Shown piece after piece: positions 16,437 through 24,654 of a stretch of DNA of 64,000 bases. Position numbers and translations under genes: made by a program. The stretch is from CAZFDT01 sp964518335 (GTDB lineage: Bacteria > Planctomycetota > Phycisphaerae > Phycisphaerales > Phycisphaeraceae), in NCBI GenBank assembly GCA_964518335.1, contig CAZFDT010000002.1:110969-174968 (forward strand), in the 5' to 3' direction. Each line of letters starts with the position of its first letter. The stretch's first letter is position 1. Under the pieces are notes generated by a model. The model was not told where the DNA came from. It did not search any database and was given only the letters and a program-made list of their open reading frames with translations.

Positions 16437-17906
16437 ATGGCGAAGGGCAAAGGCAAACGTGGCAACGGGCAGGGCACCTTGTATCGGAGGACGGATCGCG
16501 GGACGTGGATCATGGGATGGTATGACCATGCCGGGTTCCGCCGCGAGCGATCTACCGGGACCACGGATCGGAAGGCAGCGGAGCGCATCCTAGCCAAGCA
16601 AGTCGCCGATGAGGCATTGCGGCGGGAAGGTGTCATCGATCCGAAGATGGACACCCTGGCCGCAGCGGATCGCAAGGCCATTGCGGAGCATGTCGAGGAC
16701 TATCACCGCGACCTGCTCGCACGCGGCAACACCAAGCAGCATGGCGACGAAACCCGCACGCTCGTCAATCGCGTGGTGGACCTCGGGAAGGTGGATCGGA
16801 TATCCAACCTGACGCCAGCCCGCATCCGCGAAGCGGTGAAGGTCGTCAGGGATCAGGGCAAGTCGCTGCGGTCGTGCAACAAGGCGTTGCGGGCCATCAA
16901 GTCATTCAGCCGATGGCTCGTGGCCAACCATCGCTTGTCCGCCGATCCGCTGGCCCACGTCGCGGGCTTCAACGCGGACACCGACAAACGGCGGCAGCGG
17001 CGGGCGTTCGATGAGGATGAACTGGCGCGGCTCATCCGAGCCGCCGAAGCATCCCGGCAGGTTGTGGAGGACGTGGCCCCAGCGGATCGTGCGATGGCGT
17101 ACCGCTTGGCATCGGGCACCGGCTTCCGCGTGTCCGAATTGAAAAGCCTGACACCCGCGTCGTTCAACCTCGACGCGGACCCGCCGACGATCAAGGTGGC
17201 GGCTGCGTACTCGAAGCGGCGGCGGGATGATGAGCAGCCGATCCGCCCTGACCTCGCGGATCGCATCGCGGCATGGCTCGATGGCAAGCCCGGTGATCGC
17301 CCTGTACTCGCCCTCCCGAAGGAGACAGCGGAGATGCTGCGGCGGGACATGGCGGGAGCGCGGATCGCGTGGATACGCGAGGCCAAGCCGGGAAAGGCCA
17401 GGGCCGAGCGACGGGAGACGACCTACCTCATGCCCGCCGATGGATCAGGCCGCATCCTCGACTTCCACGCCCTGCGACACACGTACATCAGTCGCCTTGT
17501 GGCGTCGGGGGCATCGGTGAAGGTCGCCCAAGAACTGGCCCGCCACAGCACGCCCACGCTGACAATCGGACGGTATGCCCATGCTCGGCTGCATGACCTG
17601 ACGGCGGCATTGGATGCCCTGCCCCGCGAGGTGGTCCAACAGGCGGAGCCGATGAGCCTGCGGGCGACCGGGACGGATGGCCGATCCCCCCGAATCGACA
17701 CCAGCAACCGCACCGGCAACCGGGGCGCGAAAGGCGGCATATCGGATGCGACGCCATGCGACAGTAACCCTCCATCCGGCGGAGGCCGAATCGAGCGAAA
17801 ACGCCTGCAATTCAGGGGTATTTCCGATGATTCATCGGGAGAAATGGTGAAAGGCCGCGGTGGGATTCGAACCCACGAATCACGGATTTGCAATCCGCTC
17901 CATTAG
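16437..17906 (+). CDS. int: Tyrosine recombinase (integrase), tail altered by integration
   Basis: 489 residues in the integrated state. N-terminal arm-binding part (GQGTLYRRTDRGTWIMGWYD), core-binding SAM-like helices (about 90-170), catalytic domain with Arg in GTGFRVSEL, HALRHTY and the nucleophile Tyr in LTIGRYAH. A long loop linker (about 420-470) follows. The last residues (GIRTHESRICNPLH) are read from the tRNA-Cys gene and the stop codon is tRNA sequence. Its frame at the core matches the open frame at 9268, so in the circular form the protein would be 564 residues. Ribosome site AAAGGCGG precedes the ATG. Confidence 0.93.
   Translation: MAKGKGKRGNGQGTLYRRTDRGTWIMGWYDHAGFRRERSTGTTDRKAAERILAKQVADEALRREGVIDPKMDTLAAADRKAIAEHVEDYHRDLLARGNTKQHGDETRTLVNRVVDLGKVDRISNLTPARIREAVKVVRDQGKSLRSCNKALRAIKSFSRWLVANHRLSADPLAHVAGFNADTDKRRQRRAFDEDELARLIRAAEASRQVVEDVAPADRAMAYRLASGTGFRVSELKSLTPASFNLDADPPTIKVAAAYSKRRRDDEQPIRPDLADRIAAWLDGKPGDRPVLALPKETAEMLRRDMAGARIAWIREAKPGKARAERRETTYLMPADGSGRILDFHALRHTYISRLVASGASVKVAQELARHSTPTLTIGRYAHARLHDLTAALDALPREVVQQAEPMSLRATGTDGRSPRIDTSNRTGNRGAKGGISDATPCDSNPPSGGGRIERKRLQFRGISDDSSGEMVKGRGGIRTHESRICNPLH
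17702..17720 (+). repeat. CCGGCAAC pair, candidate arm site (right)
   Basis: CAGCAAC and CCGGCAAC with the same 12-bp period as the left and central pairs, about 130-150 bp inside the right core. One unit is imperfect. Confidence 0.3.
17852..17897 (-). repeat. attR core within tRNA-Cys
   Basis: Counterpart of the left core; identical except for one base. The last 15 bp (17883-17897) form CGGAT-N5-ATCCG over the anticodon stem-loop. Confidence 0.9.
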
Positions 17907-17925
17907 TCCACTCTGGCACGCGGCC
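17852..17925 (-). tRNA. tRNA-Cys(GCA)
   Basis: 74 nt. Acceptor GGCCGCG pairs with CGCGGCC, discriminator U, T-arm GTGGG-TTCGAAT-CCCAC, anticodon loop TTGCAAA (GCA, Cys). The 3' 46 nt came from the integrated element. Pair 27-43 is G-U here, but the displaced original 3' end has C43, giving G-C. A TACAAT -10 lies upstream at 17939-17944 (minus strand). Confidence 0.95.
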
Positions 17926-18069
17926 GGCCGAGCATGAAATTGTAGGGCCAGGCCCTCGCCCACGCCACCGTCCCGGTCTCGCCGCCCGACCGCGCCGAGG
18001 ACCATCATCATCGCCGCAACCTGATTTGACGGCAGCCCCGCGCCCGCTCTATGCTTTTTGCTCTTGCAC

Positions 18070-18142
18070 GCCCCTATCGTCTAGTGGCCCAGGACGCCAG
18101 GTTCTCATCCTGGAAACAGGGGTTCGACTCCCCTTAGGGGTA
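18070..18142 (+). tRNA. tRNA-Glu(CTC)
   Basis: 73 nt. Acceptor GCCCCTA with TAGGGGT, anticodon stem CCAGG/CCTGG around loop TTCTCAT (CTC, reads GAG), T-arm AGGGG-TTCGACT-CCCCT, discriminator A. Adjacent to tRNA-Cys but on the other strand; the two are divergently transcribed. Confidence 0.95.
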
Positions 18143-18146
18143 TTCA

Positions 18147-18170
18147 CCCGCCCCGGGCCGGCGGGTTTTT
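18147..18170 (+). terminator. Terminator of tRNA-Glu
   Basis: CCCGCC pairs with GGCGGG across a short GC loop and is followed by five T, four nt after the mature tRNA end. Confidence 0.75.
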
Positions 18171-18464
18171 CTTTGCGCAAGACCTGCCATATCAGCGGCT
18201 TACAACTTCCGGTGGACCAACCCCGCGCTAGCCCCGCAGCTTGATGTGTGAGGGGAATGACCCGCAGCGCGATCAACCTTCGCTGCGGGATCGCGACCGG
18301 CTTGCCTGGCTGGAGAACCCGCGACGCACACAGGCGCTGGCGCAGGCTCGCAAGGGTGGGGCGCGTGGAACTGTGCGTTAGTGTTGCACGGGGCGCGCAG
18401 GGTTCCGCTGCCAGCGTCTGTCGAGCGTTGGTACAGTTGGCGTTCTTCGATCAAAGGATCCGCC

Positions 18465-19532
18465 ATGGCGCGCTTACCAAGATCACGACGGTCGCCCGTT
18501 GCCGACTATTCACCTTCACGTGTCCACCTGAGCGTGATGGATTCAGACGCTCCAGCCATGGCGTACAGGGGAGGCGATGTGGCCGCCTGGCAGCGACGGC
18601 TCCGGCGGCAGATGCGCGACCTGCTGGGGCTGGTGCACATGCCGGATGCCAAGTGCCCGCTGAAGATCAGGTCGCTGTGGGTGCGGCAGACGAGATTCGG
18701 CAGCATCGAGAAGCTGGTCTTTGTTGCCGAGCCGCAGGTCGAGGTGCCGTGCTATCTGTGTCTGCCGACGAACGGTAAGCCGCCGTACCCCATGTTCATC
18801 TGTGCGCAGGGTCACTCGACGGGCATGCACGTGTCCATTGGCGTCGAGGCCGACGATGAAACCGTTCCGTTGGCGGTCAAGGGCGACCGCGATTTCGCCA
18901 TCGGGTGCATGAAGCGCGGTATCGCTGCCCTGTGCATTGAGCAGCGCGCCTTTGGCGAACGGCGCGAGCAGCATATCGGGCACGAGGTGGGACAGCGTCT
19001 GACCTGCTTCCAGGCGTCAGTGAACGCTCTACTCATCGGCCGCACCCTGATCGGCGAGCGCGTCTATGACGTGGACCGCGCGATTGATGTGCTGATGCAG
19101 CATCCGCGGCGGAAGGAGTTCGACATGGACCGGCTCGGCATCATGGGTAACTCCGGCGGGGGCACGCTCGCCCTGTTCGCTGCCGCGATGCTGCCCCGGC
19201 TGCGTTACGCGATTTCGTCCTGCTACTTCTGCACGTTCCGCGATTCGATCGCGGCGCTTCATCATTGTGTGTGCAACTACATTCCCCAGGTGCTGCGATA
19301 CGCCGAGATGGCCGACATCATGGGTCTGTTTGCGCCCAGGCCCGTGGTCATTGTCGCCGGTCAGACCGATGCGATCTTTCCGCTGGAGGCCACGAAGCGC
19401 GCGTTCAAGCACCTGCGGACCATCTACGTCGCCGCGGGCGCCGCGGACAAGTGCAAGCTCGTGGTGGGGCGCGGCGGGCATCGGTTCTATGCGGCGCCGG
19501 CGTGGAATGCCATGCTCCCGATGCTCAGGTGA
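18465..19532 (+). CDS. Alpha/beta hydrolase, acetyl xylan esterase/dienelactone hydrolase-like
   Basis: 355 residues. The nucleophile elbow is GNSGGG (IMGNSGGGTLAL) and the catalytic acid/His region is ADIMGLFAPRPVVIVAGQTD and GRGGHRFY, which fits the abhydrolase_7/acetyl xylan esterase group seen in planctomycete sugar-degrading loci. No signal peptide, so it probably acts on imported oligosaccharides. An AAAGGA ribosome site precedes the ATG of MARLPRSRR; an upstream in-frame extension is unlikely. A sulfatase gene follows in the same direction after 190 nt; together they could remove ester and sulfate groups from a polysaccharide. Substrate is not known. Confidence 0.75.
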   Translation: MARLPRSRRSPVADYSPSRVHLSVMDSDAPAMAYRGGDVAAWQRRLRRQMRDLLGLVHMPDAKCPLKIRSLWVRQTRFGSIEKLVFVAEPQVEVPCYLCLPTNGKPPYPMFICAQGHSTGMHVSIGVEADDETVPLAVKGDRDFAIGCMKRGIAALCIEQRAFGERREQHIGHEVGQRLTCFQASVNALLIGRTLIGERVYDVDRAIDVLMQHPRRKEFDMDRLGIMGNSGGGTLALFAAAMLPRLRYAISSCYFCTFRDSIAALHHCVCNYIPQVLRYAEMADIMGLFAPRPVVIVAGQTDAIFPLEATKRAFKHLRTIYVAAGAADKCKLVVGRGGHRFYAAPAWNAMLPMLR

Positions 19533-19723
19533 ATCGACATGTTCGTGGATGCCGCAGAATGTGTTCCACGCGGTCCGCAGAATCAGCGCCCTCGACCGTT
19601 ATCGCCACGTGGTACGCCTGTCCTTTCGCCCTCGGCGCCGGCCTCGATCTGGCTCTGATGCTCCGTGCAGAGATACGGTCGGGTGTTTGTCGCGGGGCGT
19701 GGCGGGCACTATTTTAGTCGGGC

Positions 19724-21226
19724 ATGAAAGCTGTCATGGTGATGTTCGATTCGTTGAATCGGCGGATGCTGCCGCCGTATGGTTGCGACTGGGTGAAGGC
19801 GCCGAATTTCCAGCGGCTGGCGCGGCGGACGGTGACGTTTGACCGCAGTTACGTGTGCTCGATGCCGTGCATGCCGGCGCGGCGTGATCTGCACACGGGT
19901 CGGCCCAACTTCCTGCACCGGGCGTGGGGTCCGATCGAGCCGTTCGACGACTCGATGCCGCAGATGCTCAAGCAGCGCGGGGTTTACACGCATCTGGCGA
20001 CGGACCACCAGCACTACTGGGAGGACGGCGGGGCGACGTACCACCAGCGTTACAGCACGTTCGAGTTCGTGCGTGGGCAGGAGGGCGACAAGTGGCATCC
20101 ACTGGTGCGTGGCGTCGAGCCCGGCGGCGCGATCGGCCGCAACGCCGGGGGCAAGTGCAGCGACAACATCGAGTGGCAGGACCGGGTCAACCGGCGGTTC
20201 ATCCGCCGCGAGGAGGACATGCCGCAGGTGCGCACGTTCGCCGCGGGGCTGCGCTTTCTCGAACTCAACCACGACCAGGACAACTGGCTCGTGCAGATCG
20301 AGACGTTCGACCCGCACGAGCCGTTCTACACGCAGCGGTATTGGAAGGACCAGTACCCGGAGCACTTTGGCGATTACGACGGGCCGGTCCACGACTGGCC
20401 GCCGTACCGCCGGGTCGAGGAGACGATGGAGCAGGTCGAGCACCTGCGTCACGAGTATGCCGCGCTGGTGTCGATGTGCGACAAGCAGCTTGGCGACGTG
20501 CTCGACGCGATGGACCGCTACGATCTGTGGAAGGACACGATGCTGATCGTGTGGACCGACCACGGTTTTCTGCTGGGCGAGCACGACGCGTGGGCCAAGT
20601 GCTGGTGTCCGTTCTACAACGAGGTGGCGCACACGCCGTTTTTCGTGTGGGACCCCCGGAGCGGTCAACAGCAGCAGCGGCGGCAGGCGCTGGTGCAGCC
20701 GTCGATCGACCTGCCGGTGACGTTGCTGCGCTACTTCGGCGCCGAGCCCACGACGGACATGCTGGGCAAGGACCTGGCAGCGACGATCGCCGACGACACG
20801 CCGGTGCGCGACGCGGCGATGTACGGTCAGTTCGGCGGCATGGTGAACGTCACCGACGGGCGCTACGTGCTGATGGCGACCACGGCTGACCCCGACGTGC
20901 CCGTGCACGAATACACCTACATGCCCACGCGGATGAAAGGTCTCTTCAACGTCGAGGAGATGGGTCGCCTGTCGGGTCTGGCCGAGCCGTTCGCCTTCAC
21001 CAAGGGGTGCCGGCCGATGAAGATTCGCGGCGGAGCTTGGCAGCAGCCATTCCCCACCGCCCTGTACGACCTGCAGAGCGACCCCGGCCAGCGCACGCCC
21101 ATCGCCGACGCCGCCGTCGAGCGCCGCCTGCGCGAGCACCTTGCCGCCCTCATGGCCCAGTGCGATGCCCCGCGAGCCCAGTACCAGCGACTGGGCCTGT
21201 CGCCGCCGGCTTCGGCCCACGACTGA
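19724..21226 (+). CDS. Type I sulfatase (formylglycine-dependent)
   Basis: 500 residues. The maturation motif CMPAR (SMPCMPARRD, about residue 47-56) matches the C-x-P-x-R signature in which Cys becomes formylglycine. Metal-binding Asp comes from MVMFDSLN at the N-terminus and WTDHGFLLGEHD in the middle (DHG typical). Sulfatases remove sulfate from polysaccharides or lipids. No signal peptide is visible, so unlike many planctomycete sulfatases this one should be cytosolic. A TATTTT hexamer ends 8 nt before the ATG, with no ribosome site, so a leaderless mRNA is likely. The maturase is not in this window. Confidence 0.92.
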   Translation: MKAVMVMFDSLNRRMLPPYGCDWVKAPNFQRLARRTVTFDRSYVCSMPCMPARRDLHTGRPNFLHRAWGPIEPFDDSMPQMLKQRGVYTHLATDHQHYWEDGGATYHQRYSTFEFVRGQEGDKWHPLVRGVEPGGAIGRNAGGKCSDNIEWQDRVNRRFIRREEDMPQVRTFAAGLRFLELNHDQDNWLVQIETFDPHEPFYTQRYWKDQYPEHFGDYDGPVHDWPPYRRVEETMEQVEHLRHEYAALVSMCDKQLGDVLDAMDRYDLWKDTMLIVWTDHGFLLGEHDAWAKCWCPFYNEVAHTPFFVWDPRSGQQQQRRQALVQPSIDLPVTLLRYFGAEPTTDMLGKDLAATIADDTPVRDAAMYGQFGGMVNVTDGRYVLMATTADPDVPVHEYTYMPTRMKGLFNVEEMGRLSGLAEPFAFTKGCRPMKIRGGAWQQPFPTALYDLQSDPGQRTPIADAAVERRLREHLAALMAQCDAPRAQYQRLGLSPPASAHD

Positions 21227-21280
21227 CCCGCCCGCCGGGATGTGATAGCATTGGACAGGGATAACTGCAGGGAGGCTGCG

Positions 21281-22240
21281 ATGAATACGTCATACAAGAT
21301 CGCACTGGTCGCCGCGGCGTTGCTGTGCGCCCTGGTGATCGGTTACAGCGTGATGTTCCCCGGCGAGGGCGAGCCGGTCGTGGACGATGCCGGCCGCGTC
21401 GAGGTGGGCACGCCGCCGACCGAGCGTCTGGCCGATGCCTCGCCGCCGCGACCGCTGGAGATGGTCCCGCCGCGCGAGCCGGACCCGACGCCCGCCGCCC
21501 CGGCGTCGCCCGCTGCGCCCGCCGACAGCAACGACCTGCTGACCCGAGCGCTGCTGGCCTCGCAGGCCGGCCAGGCCCCGCCCTCGACCCCCGCCGAGCC
21601 CGACGCCACACCCACGCCCGACGGCGATGCCGCGACCACGCCACCGCCCGCCTCCGAGCCACCCGTCGCCGCAGCCAATCAGCCCGGCGACATCCACGAC
21701 GACGCCAACCACGCACCCGATCACACGTTCACGCTCGGCACCACCCCTCCGACCATCGCCCCCGCGCCTCGGGCCGAGCCACGCACCGCCATTGCCCCGC
21801 CCGTCGTCATCGGCCCGCCCGGCTCAACCATCGCGCCCGCGGCATCCTCCCCGCCCGCCGCGACCGCCAACAGCTACACCATCAAGTCCGGCGACACCTT
21901 CACCTCCATCGCCACCGCCCTCTACGGCGACGCCGCCAAGTGGGTGGACATCGCCCAGGCCAACCCCATGGTCGATCCGCAGAAGCTCAAGATCGGCCAG
22001 GTCATCCGCCTGCCCAGCGACGCCGAACTCCGCGCCGCCGCCGAGCCGCCCCCTCTGCCCGCCGGCGCCGGCAGCACCTACATCGTCCGCGAAGGCGACA
22101 CCCTTTCCACCATCGCCCAACGCTTCTACAACAACCCCAACCTCTGGGACCTGATCCATCGCGCCAACCGCGAAACCATCGGCCCCAACCCCGACCGCAT
22201 CGCCGCCGGCGACAAGCTCCTCATCCCGCCCAAGCCATGA
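21281..22240 (+). CDS. LysM-domain protein with membrane anchor
   Basis: 319 residues. N-terminal membrane helix (YKIALVAAALLCALVIGYSV), then about 180 residues of Pro/Ala/Thr-rich linker, then two LysM domains (YTIKSGDTFTSIATALYGD and YIVREGDTLSTIAQRFYNN) that bind peptidoglycan. The protein should sit in the inner membrane and reach into the periplasm. AGGGAGG precedes the ATG at a good distance. The stop overlaps the start of the epimerase gene by 4 nt (ATGA), so they are coupled. A role in anchoring or shaping the envelope is inferred. Confidence 0.85.
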   Translation: MNTSYKIALVAAALLCALVIGYSVMFPGEGEPVVDDAGRVEVGTPPTERLADASPPRPLEMVPPREPDPTPAAPASPAAPADSNDLLTRALLASQAGQAPPSTPAEPDATPTPDGDAATTPPPASEPPVAAANQPGDIHDDANHAPDHTFTLGTTPPTIAPAPRAEPRTAIAPPVVIGPPGSTIAPAASSPPAATANSYTIKSGDTFTSIATALYGDAAKWVDIAQANPMVDPQKLKIGQVIRLPSDAELRAAAEPPPLPAGAGSTYIVREGDTLSTIAQRFYNNPNLWDLIHRANRETIGPNPDRIAAGDKLLIPPKP

Positions 22241-23244
22241 CCGACGACGCCCAACGCATCCTCGTCACCGGCGGCGCCGGCTTCGTCGGCAGCAACCTCG
22301 TCCGCGAACTGCAGCACCGCCACCCCGACGCCGCCATCCTCGTCATCGACGACTTCCGCTGCGGCTCCTTCGCCAACCTCTGCCAGGACGGCCCCGACGG
22401 CTGGTCCTTCCGCGGGCAGATCATCGCACGCTCCCTCGGCGACCTCGACGTGTACGACGTCGTCGAGGACTTCGACCCGCAGGTGGTCTTCCACGAGGCG
22501 TCCATCACCGACACGACCGTGACCGACCAGGCGAAGATGATCGCCGACAATCTCGAGCCCTTCGAGGCCCTGCTCGACGCTGCAGTGAACCGCGGCGTGC
22601 GGCTGGTGTGGGCCTCCAGCGCCGCCACCTACGGCCAGCGCGCCAACGGCGCCACCCAGGCCCGACGACCCTTCCGCATCGACGACGCCGGCCACCCCGC
22701 CAACGTCTATGGCTTCTCCAAGTGGGTCATGGAAAACGCCGCACGCGACACCCTCGACCAGCACCCCGAGGCCCACATCGTCGGCCTGCGCTACTTCAAC
22801 GTCTTCGGCCCGGGCGAAACCCACAAAAAACACATGGCCAGCATGATCTATCAGCTCGCCCAGCAGATGCTCGACGGCCGCGCGCCCCGCATCTTCACCG
22901 ACGGCTCCCAGGCCCGCGACCAGGTGTACGTCAAGGACGTCGTCGCCGCCACGCTCGCCGCCGCCGAGGACGACGTCGCCAGCGGCGTCTATAACGTCGG
23001 CTCCGGCGTCGCCACCAGCTTCAACGCCATCGTCGCCGCACTCAACGCCGCCCTGGGCACCGAGCATTCCACCCAATACATCGACAACCCCTACCCCTTC
23101 TACCAGGACTACACCTGCGCCGACCTGTCGGCCACCATCAAGGCCCTGCACTGGAAGCCCGCCTGGAAACCCGCCGACGCCATCGCCGAGTACGCCGCGT
23201 CCCTCCGCCAATCCCCCCGCAAGCCCGCCAACGCCAGCGCGTGA
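22237..23244 (+). CDS. hldD: ADP-L-glycero-D-manno-heptose 6-epimerase
   Basis: 335 residues, near the family size. The extended SDR fold has GGAGFVGS for NAD(P), catalytic Tyr-x3-Lys as YGFSK, and HldD-specific ARYFNVFGPGE-like and HKKHMASM segments (here LRYFNVFGPGETHKKHMASM). The enzyme makes the L,D-heptose of lipopolysaccharide inner core, which suggests a Gram-negative-type outer membrane. It is translationally coupled to the LysM gene, so both serve the envelope. A GCTGCAGTG motif is in the coding strand. No other heptose genes are nearby. Confidence 0.88.
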   Translation: MTDDAQRILVTGGAGFVGSNLVRELQHRHPDAAILVIDDFRCGSFANLCQDGPDGWSFRGQIIARSLGDLDVYDVVEDFDPQVVFHEASITDTTVTDQAKMIADNLEPFEALLDAAVNRGVRLVWASSAATYGQRANGATQARRPFRIDDAGHPANVYGFSKWVMENAARDTLDQHPEAHIVGLRYFNVFGPGETHKKHMASMIYQLAQQMLDGRAPRIFTDGSQARDQVYVKDVVAATLAAAEDDVASGVYNVGSGVATSFNAIVAALNAALGTEHSTQYIDNPYPFYQDYTCADLSATIKALHWKPAWKPADAIAEYAASLRQSPRKPANASA

Positions 23245-23456
23245 CGTACCAACGTTCAGCGGCCGGGCGGGCGGCGGACGCGCTTGCGAATCACTAGGAC
23301 CGCGACGACCGCCCGGTCCGCTGCAGCGGAAACCATGAAGTCGAGTCGCCTGTGCGGGTCGTGGGGTGTTTGGCGGGCTTACCCTTTGCAAAGCGTCCCC
23401 ATCGTGTTCGCACGCGGCGAATCATGAAGTATCCCTCACCACACAGGAGACTCGAC

Positions 23457-23507
23457 ATGCGTATTCTCGCACTGGACCTGGGCAAGTTCAGGGTTCCTCT
23501 CCCATGA
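23457..23507 (+). pseudogene. Remnant of an IS110-type transposase
   Basis: An AGGAGA ribosome site is followed by MRILALDLGKF, the standard opening of IS110-family (DEDD) transposases with the first Asp. The frame then changes and stops after 16 codons. Nothing else of the transposase is visible nearby, so it is a truncated end. The 210 nt before it hold no gene. Confidence 0.55.
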
Positions 23508-23554
23508 CCGGGCAAGCGCGGTGGCGCATGTGATACGTCGTCCGCCTGGCCTGC

Positions 23555-23667
23555 CGTCATTCCCGCGGAGGGGGGAATCCAGGGCACGGGCAAGACACCG
23601 GCGACGGTCGGCGTGAGTCGTGCGCGCAGTTGCCGCGGCCTCTGGGTCCCCGCCTTCGCGGGGACGA
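23555..23667. repeat. REP-like palindromes (two)
   Basis: CGTCATTCCCGCGGAGG at 23555 with GGGGGAATCCAGG following, and TGGGTCCCCGCCTTCGCGG at 23642 with GGACGAC following. Both are versions of the widespread bacterial palindrome built on ATTCCCGC/GCGGGAAT. A third copy lies at 25358-25386. They sit beside the IS remnant and the cassette array. Confidence 0.6.
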
Positions 23668-24049
23668 CGTGACGGGTTCACTGCGCGGTTCATCGGCCTG
23701 GCTGCGCCGGTCCGCGACCCGGCATTGGGCGATGAGCCAAATTCAAGCGCGTGGCCTGTCTGACTCAACCCGGCTAACCAAACTGAGCGCCTGGAAGATG
23801 CTGTGGCTCACTGCAACGCATCTTCCGGGGGAGCTTCGGCAACGGAATGGGACCGGTCCACACCCCCGCAAGGGGTTTGCACAGTAAATTGGGGACCTTC
23901 GACATCATGCGTCCACAACGCCACACCCGTCGGAGAACACCACTTCCGGGGGCGGATAGAGGTGTAAAAACGCACGCCTGAATTGAACGGAAGGACAAGA
24001 AAGGACAAAAACCTATCGATCCGCCCGCCACCCCTTGACATCCTCGACT

Positions 24050-24544
24050 TCATAGAGGCTGGTTAGGCCATCGAAACGTCCATCGCCACAACCAAGTGGC
24101 GAACAAGCCGAGCCCCACATAAGTTGCGCACGACAATCCAACGCCCACAAGACGCATAGGCGTCACACCCATCGTAAGGATATACCGCCATACATCGTAG
24201 AAAAAGATCGTCAGTATCGAAGCCGGATGCAGCAGGAGGATGGAGGATGCGATTGCCCAATTCACTTGAAGTCGTTGGCTATGGCCATGAGTTAACCAAC
24301 GGGTACTCGCAAGACATGGCGCCATGATCGCGAGCGAATAGCAGAGGATAAACCACTCCTTGTGCAAACTGGGCTGATCAAGCGCGCCCCCGATAACAAG
24401 CGGCCGCTCGCTAAAAGCGCGGCCACTGAAAAGGAATGCTACCGGCGGGAGTCCTGCGTCACCGCTACGCCACAACAACAAGCACGGGATAACCAGCGCA
24501 AGTGCCGCCGCTGCTGTCGAAATTATGCGTGTCCGAGATTGCAT
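24050..24544 (-). CDS. Cassette-encoded membrane protein
   Basis: 164 residues, not recognised. Four hydrophobic helices are visible (IISTAAAALALVIPCLLLW, WFILCYSLAIMAPCLA, WAIASSILLLHPASILTIFF, LVGVGLSCATYVGLGLFATW), so it is an inner-membrane protein. It starts 2 nt after the core of the preceding attC and its stop lies just beyond the next attC-type GCCTAAC, the standard layout of an integron gene cassette read on the minus strand. Base composition is clearly lower in GC than the neighbours, as expected of imported DNA. No ribosome site is obvious. Confidence 0.65.
   Translation of the reverse strand: MQSRTRIISTAAAALALVIPCLLLWRSGDAGLPPVAFLFSGRAFSERPLVIGGALDQPSLHKEWFILCYSLAIMAPCLASTRWLTHGHSQRLQVNWAIASSILLLHPASILTIFFYDVWRYILTMGVTPMRLVGVGLSCATYVGLGLFATWLWRWTFRWPNQPL
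24062..24090 (-). repeat. Truncated third attC
   Basis: GCCTAAC (minus strand) ends the membrane-protein cassette and matches its first bases TTAGGC. The complementary second half of an attC is missing; the array is broken here by unrelated sequence. From here to 23668 no gene is seen. Confidence 0.5.
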
Positions 24545-24545
24545 G

Positions 24546-24654
24546 GCCTAACGAAGAAGCGTTCTGTTGCCTGGCGCACGCGGGCAAGGGCACTCGAATC
24601 AGTATTCTAGTCCGGCCGCGTGCGCAGCAGGGCAACAGCAACGCCTTGTTAGGC
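24546..24654 (-). repeat. Integron attC site 1
   Basis: 109 bp bounded by GCCTAAC and GTTAGGC (consensus RYYYAAC and GTTRRRY). The two halves are imperfect inverted repeats: GCGTT, CTGTTGCC and GCGCACGCGG on one side find their complements in order on the other. This is the folded single-strand structure recognised by integron integrases. Confidence 0.85.

Larger units (their letters stand above)
9222..17897. mobile_element. 8.7-kb integrative element in tRNA-Cys, possible phage satellite
   Basis: The 3' part of tRNA-Cys, from discriminator to anticodon stem, is present twice: at 9222-9267 as an orphan and at 17852-17897 as part of the whole tRNA. Between them lie an integrase beside the right core, three small HTH genes, a replication-initiator candidate, a small-terminase-like gene and a two-gene cargo module. 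Integrase, HTH regulators, rep and TerS without capsid or tail genes is the classical composition of a phage-inducible chromosomal island; a small integrative plasmid is the alternative. The orphan fragment is on the left, so the element brought the 3' half of the present tRNA. Boundaries are sure; the satellite label is inference. Confidence 0.85.

Noticed and set aside
19709..21220. 503-codon minus-strand frame across the sulfatase
   Set aside because: Shadow; the plus strand has the full sulfatase motif set.
23774..24053. Two overlapping minus-strand frames of 81-85 codons
   Set aside because: No ribosome site, no domain, overlapping each other; lies between an IS remnant and the broken cassette array.
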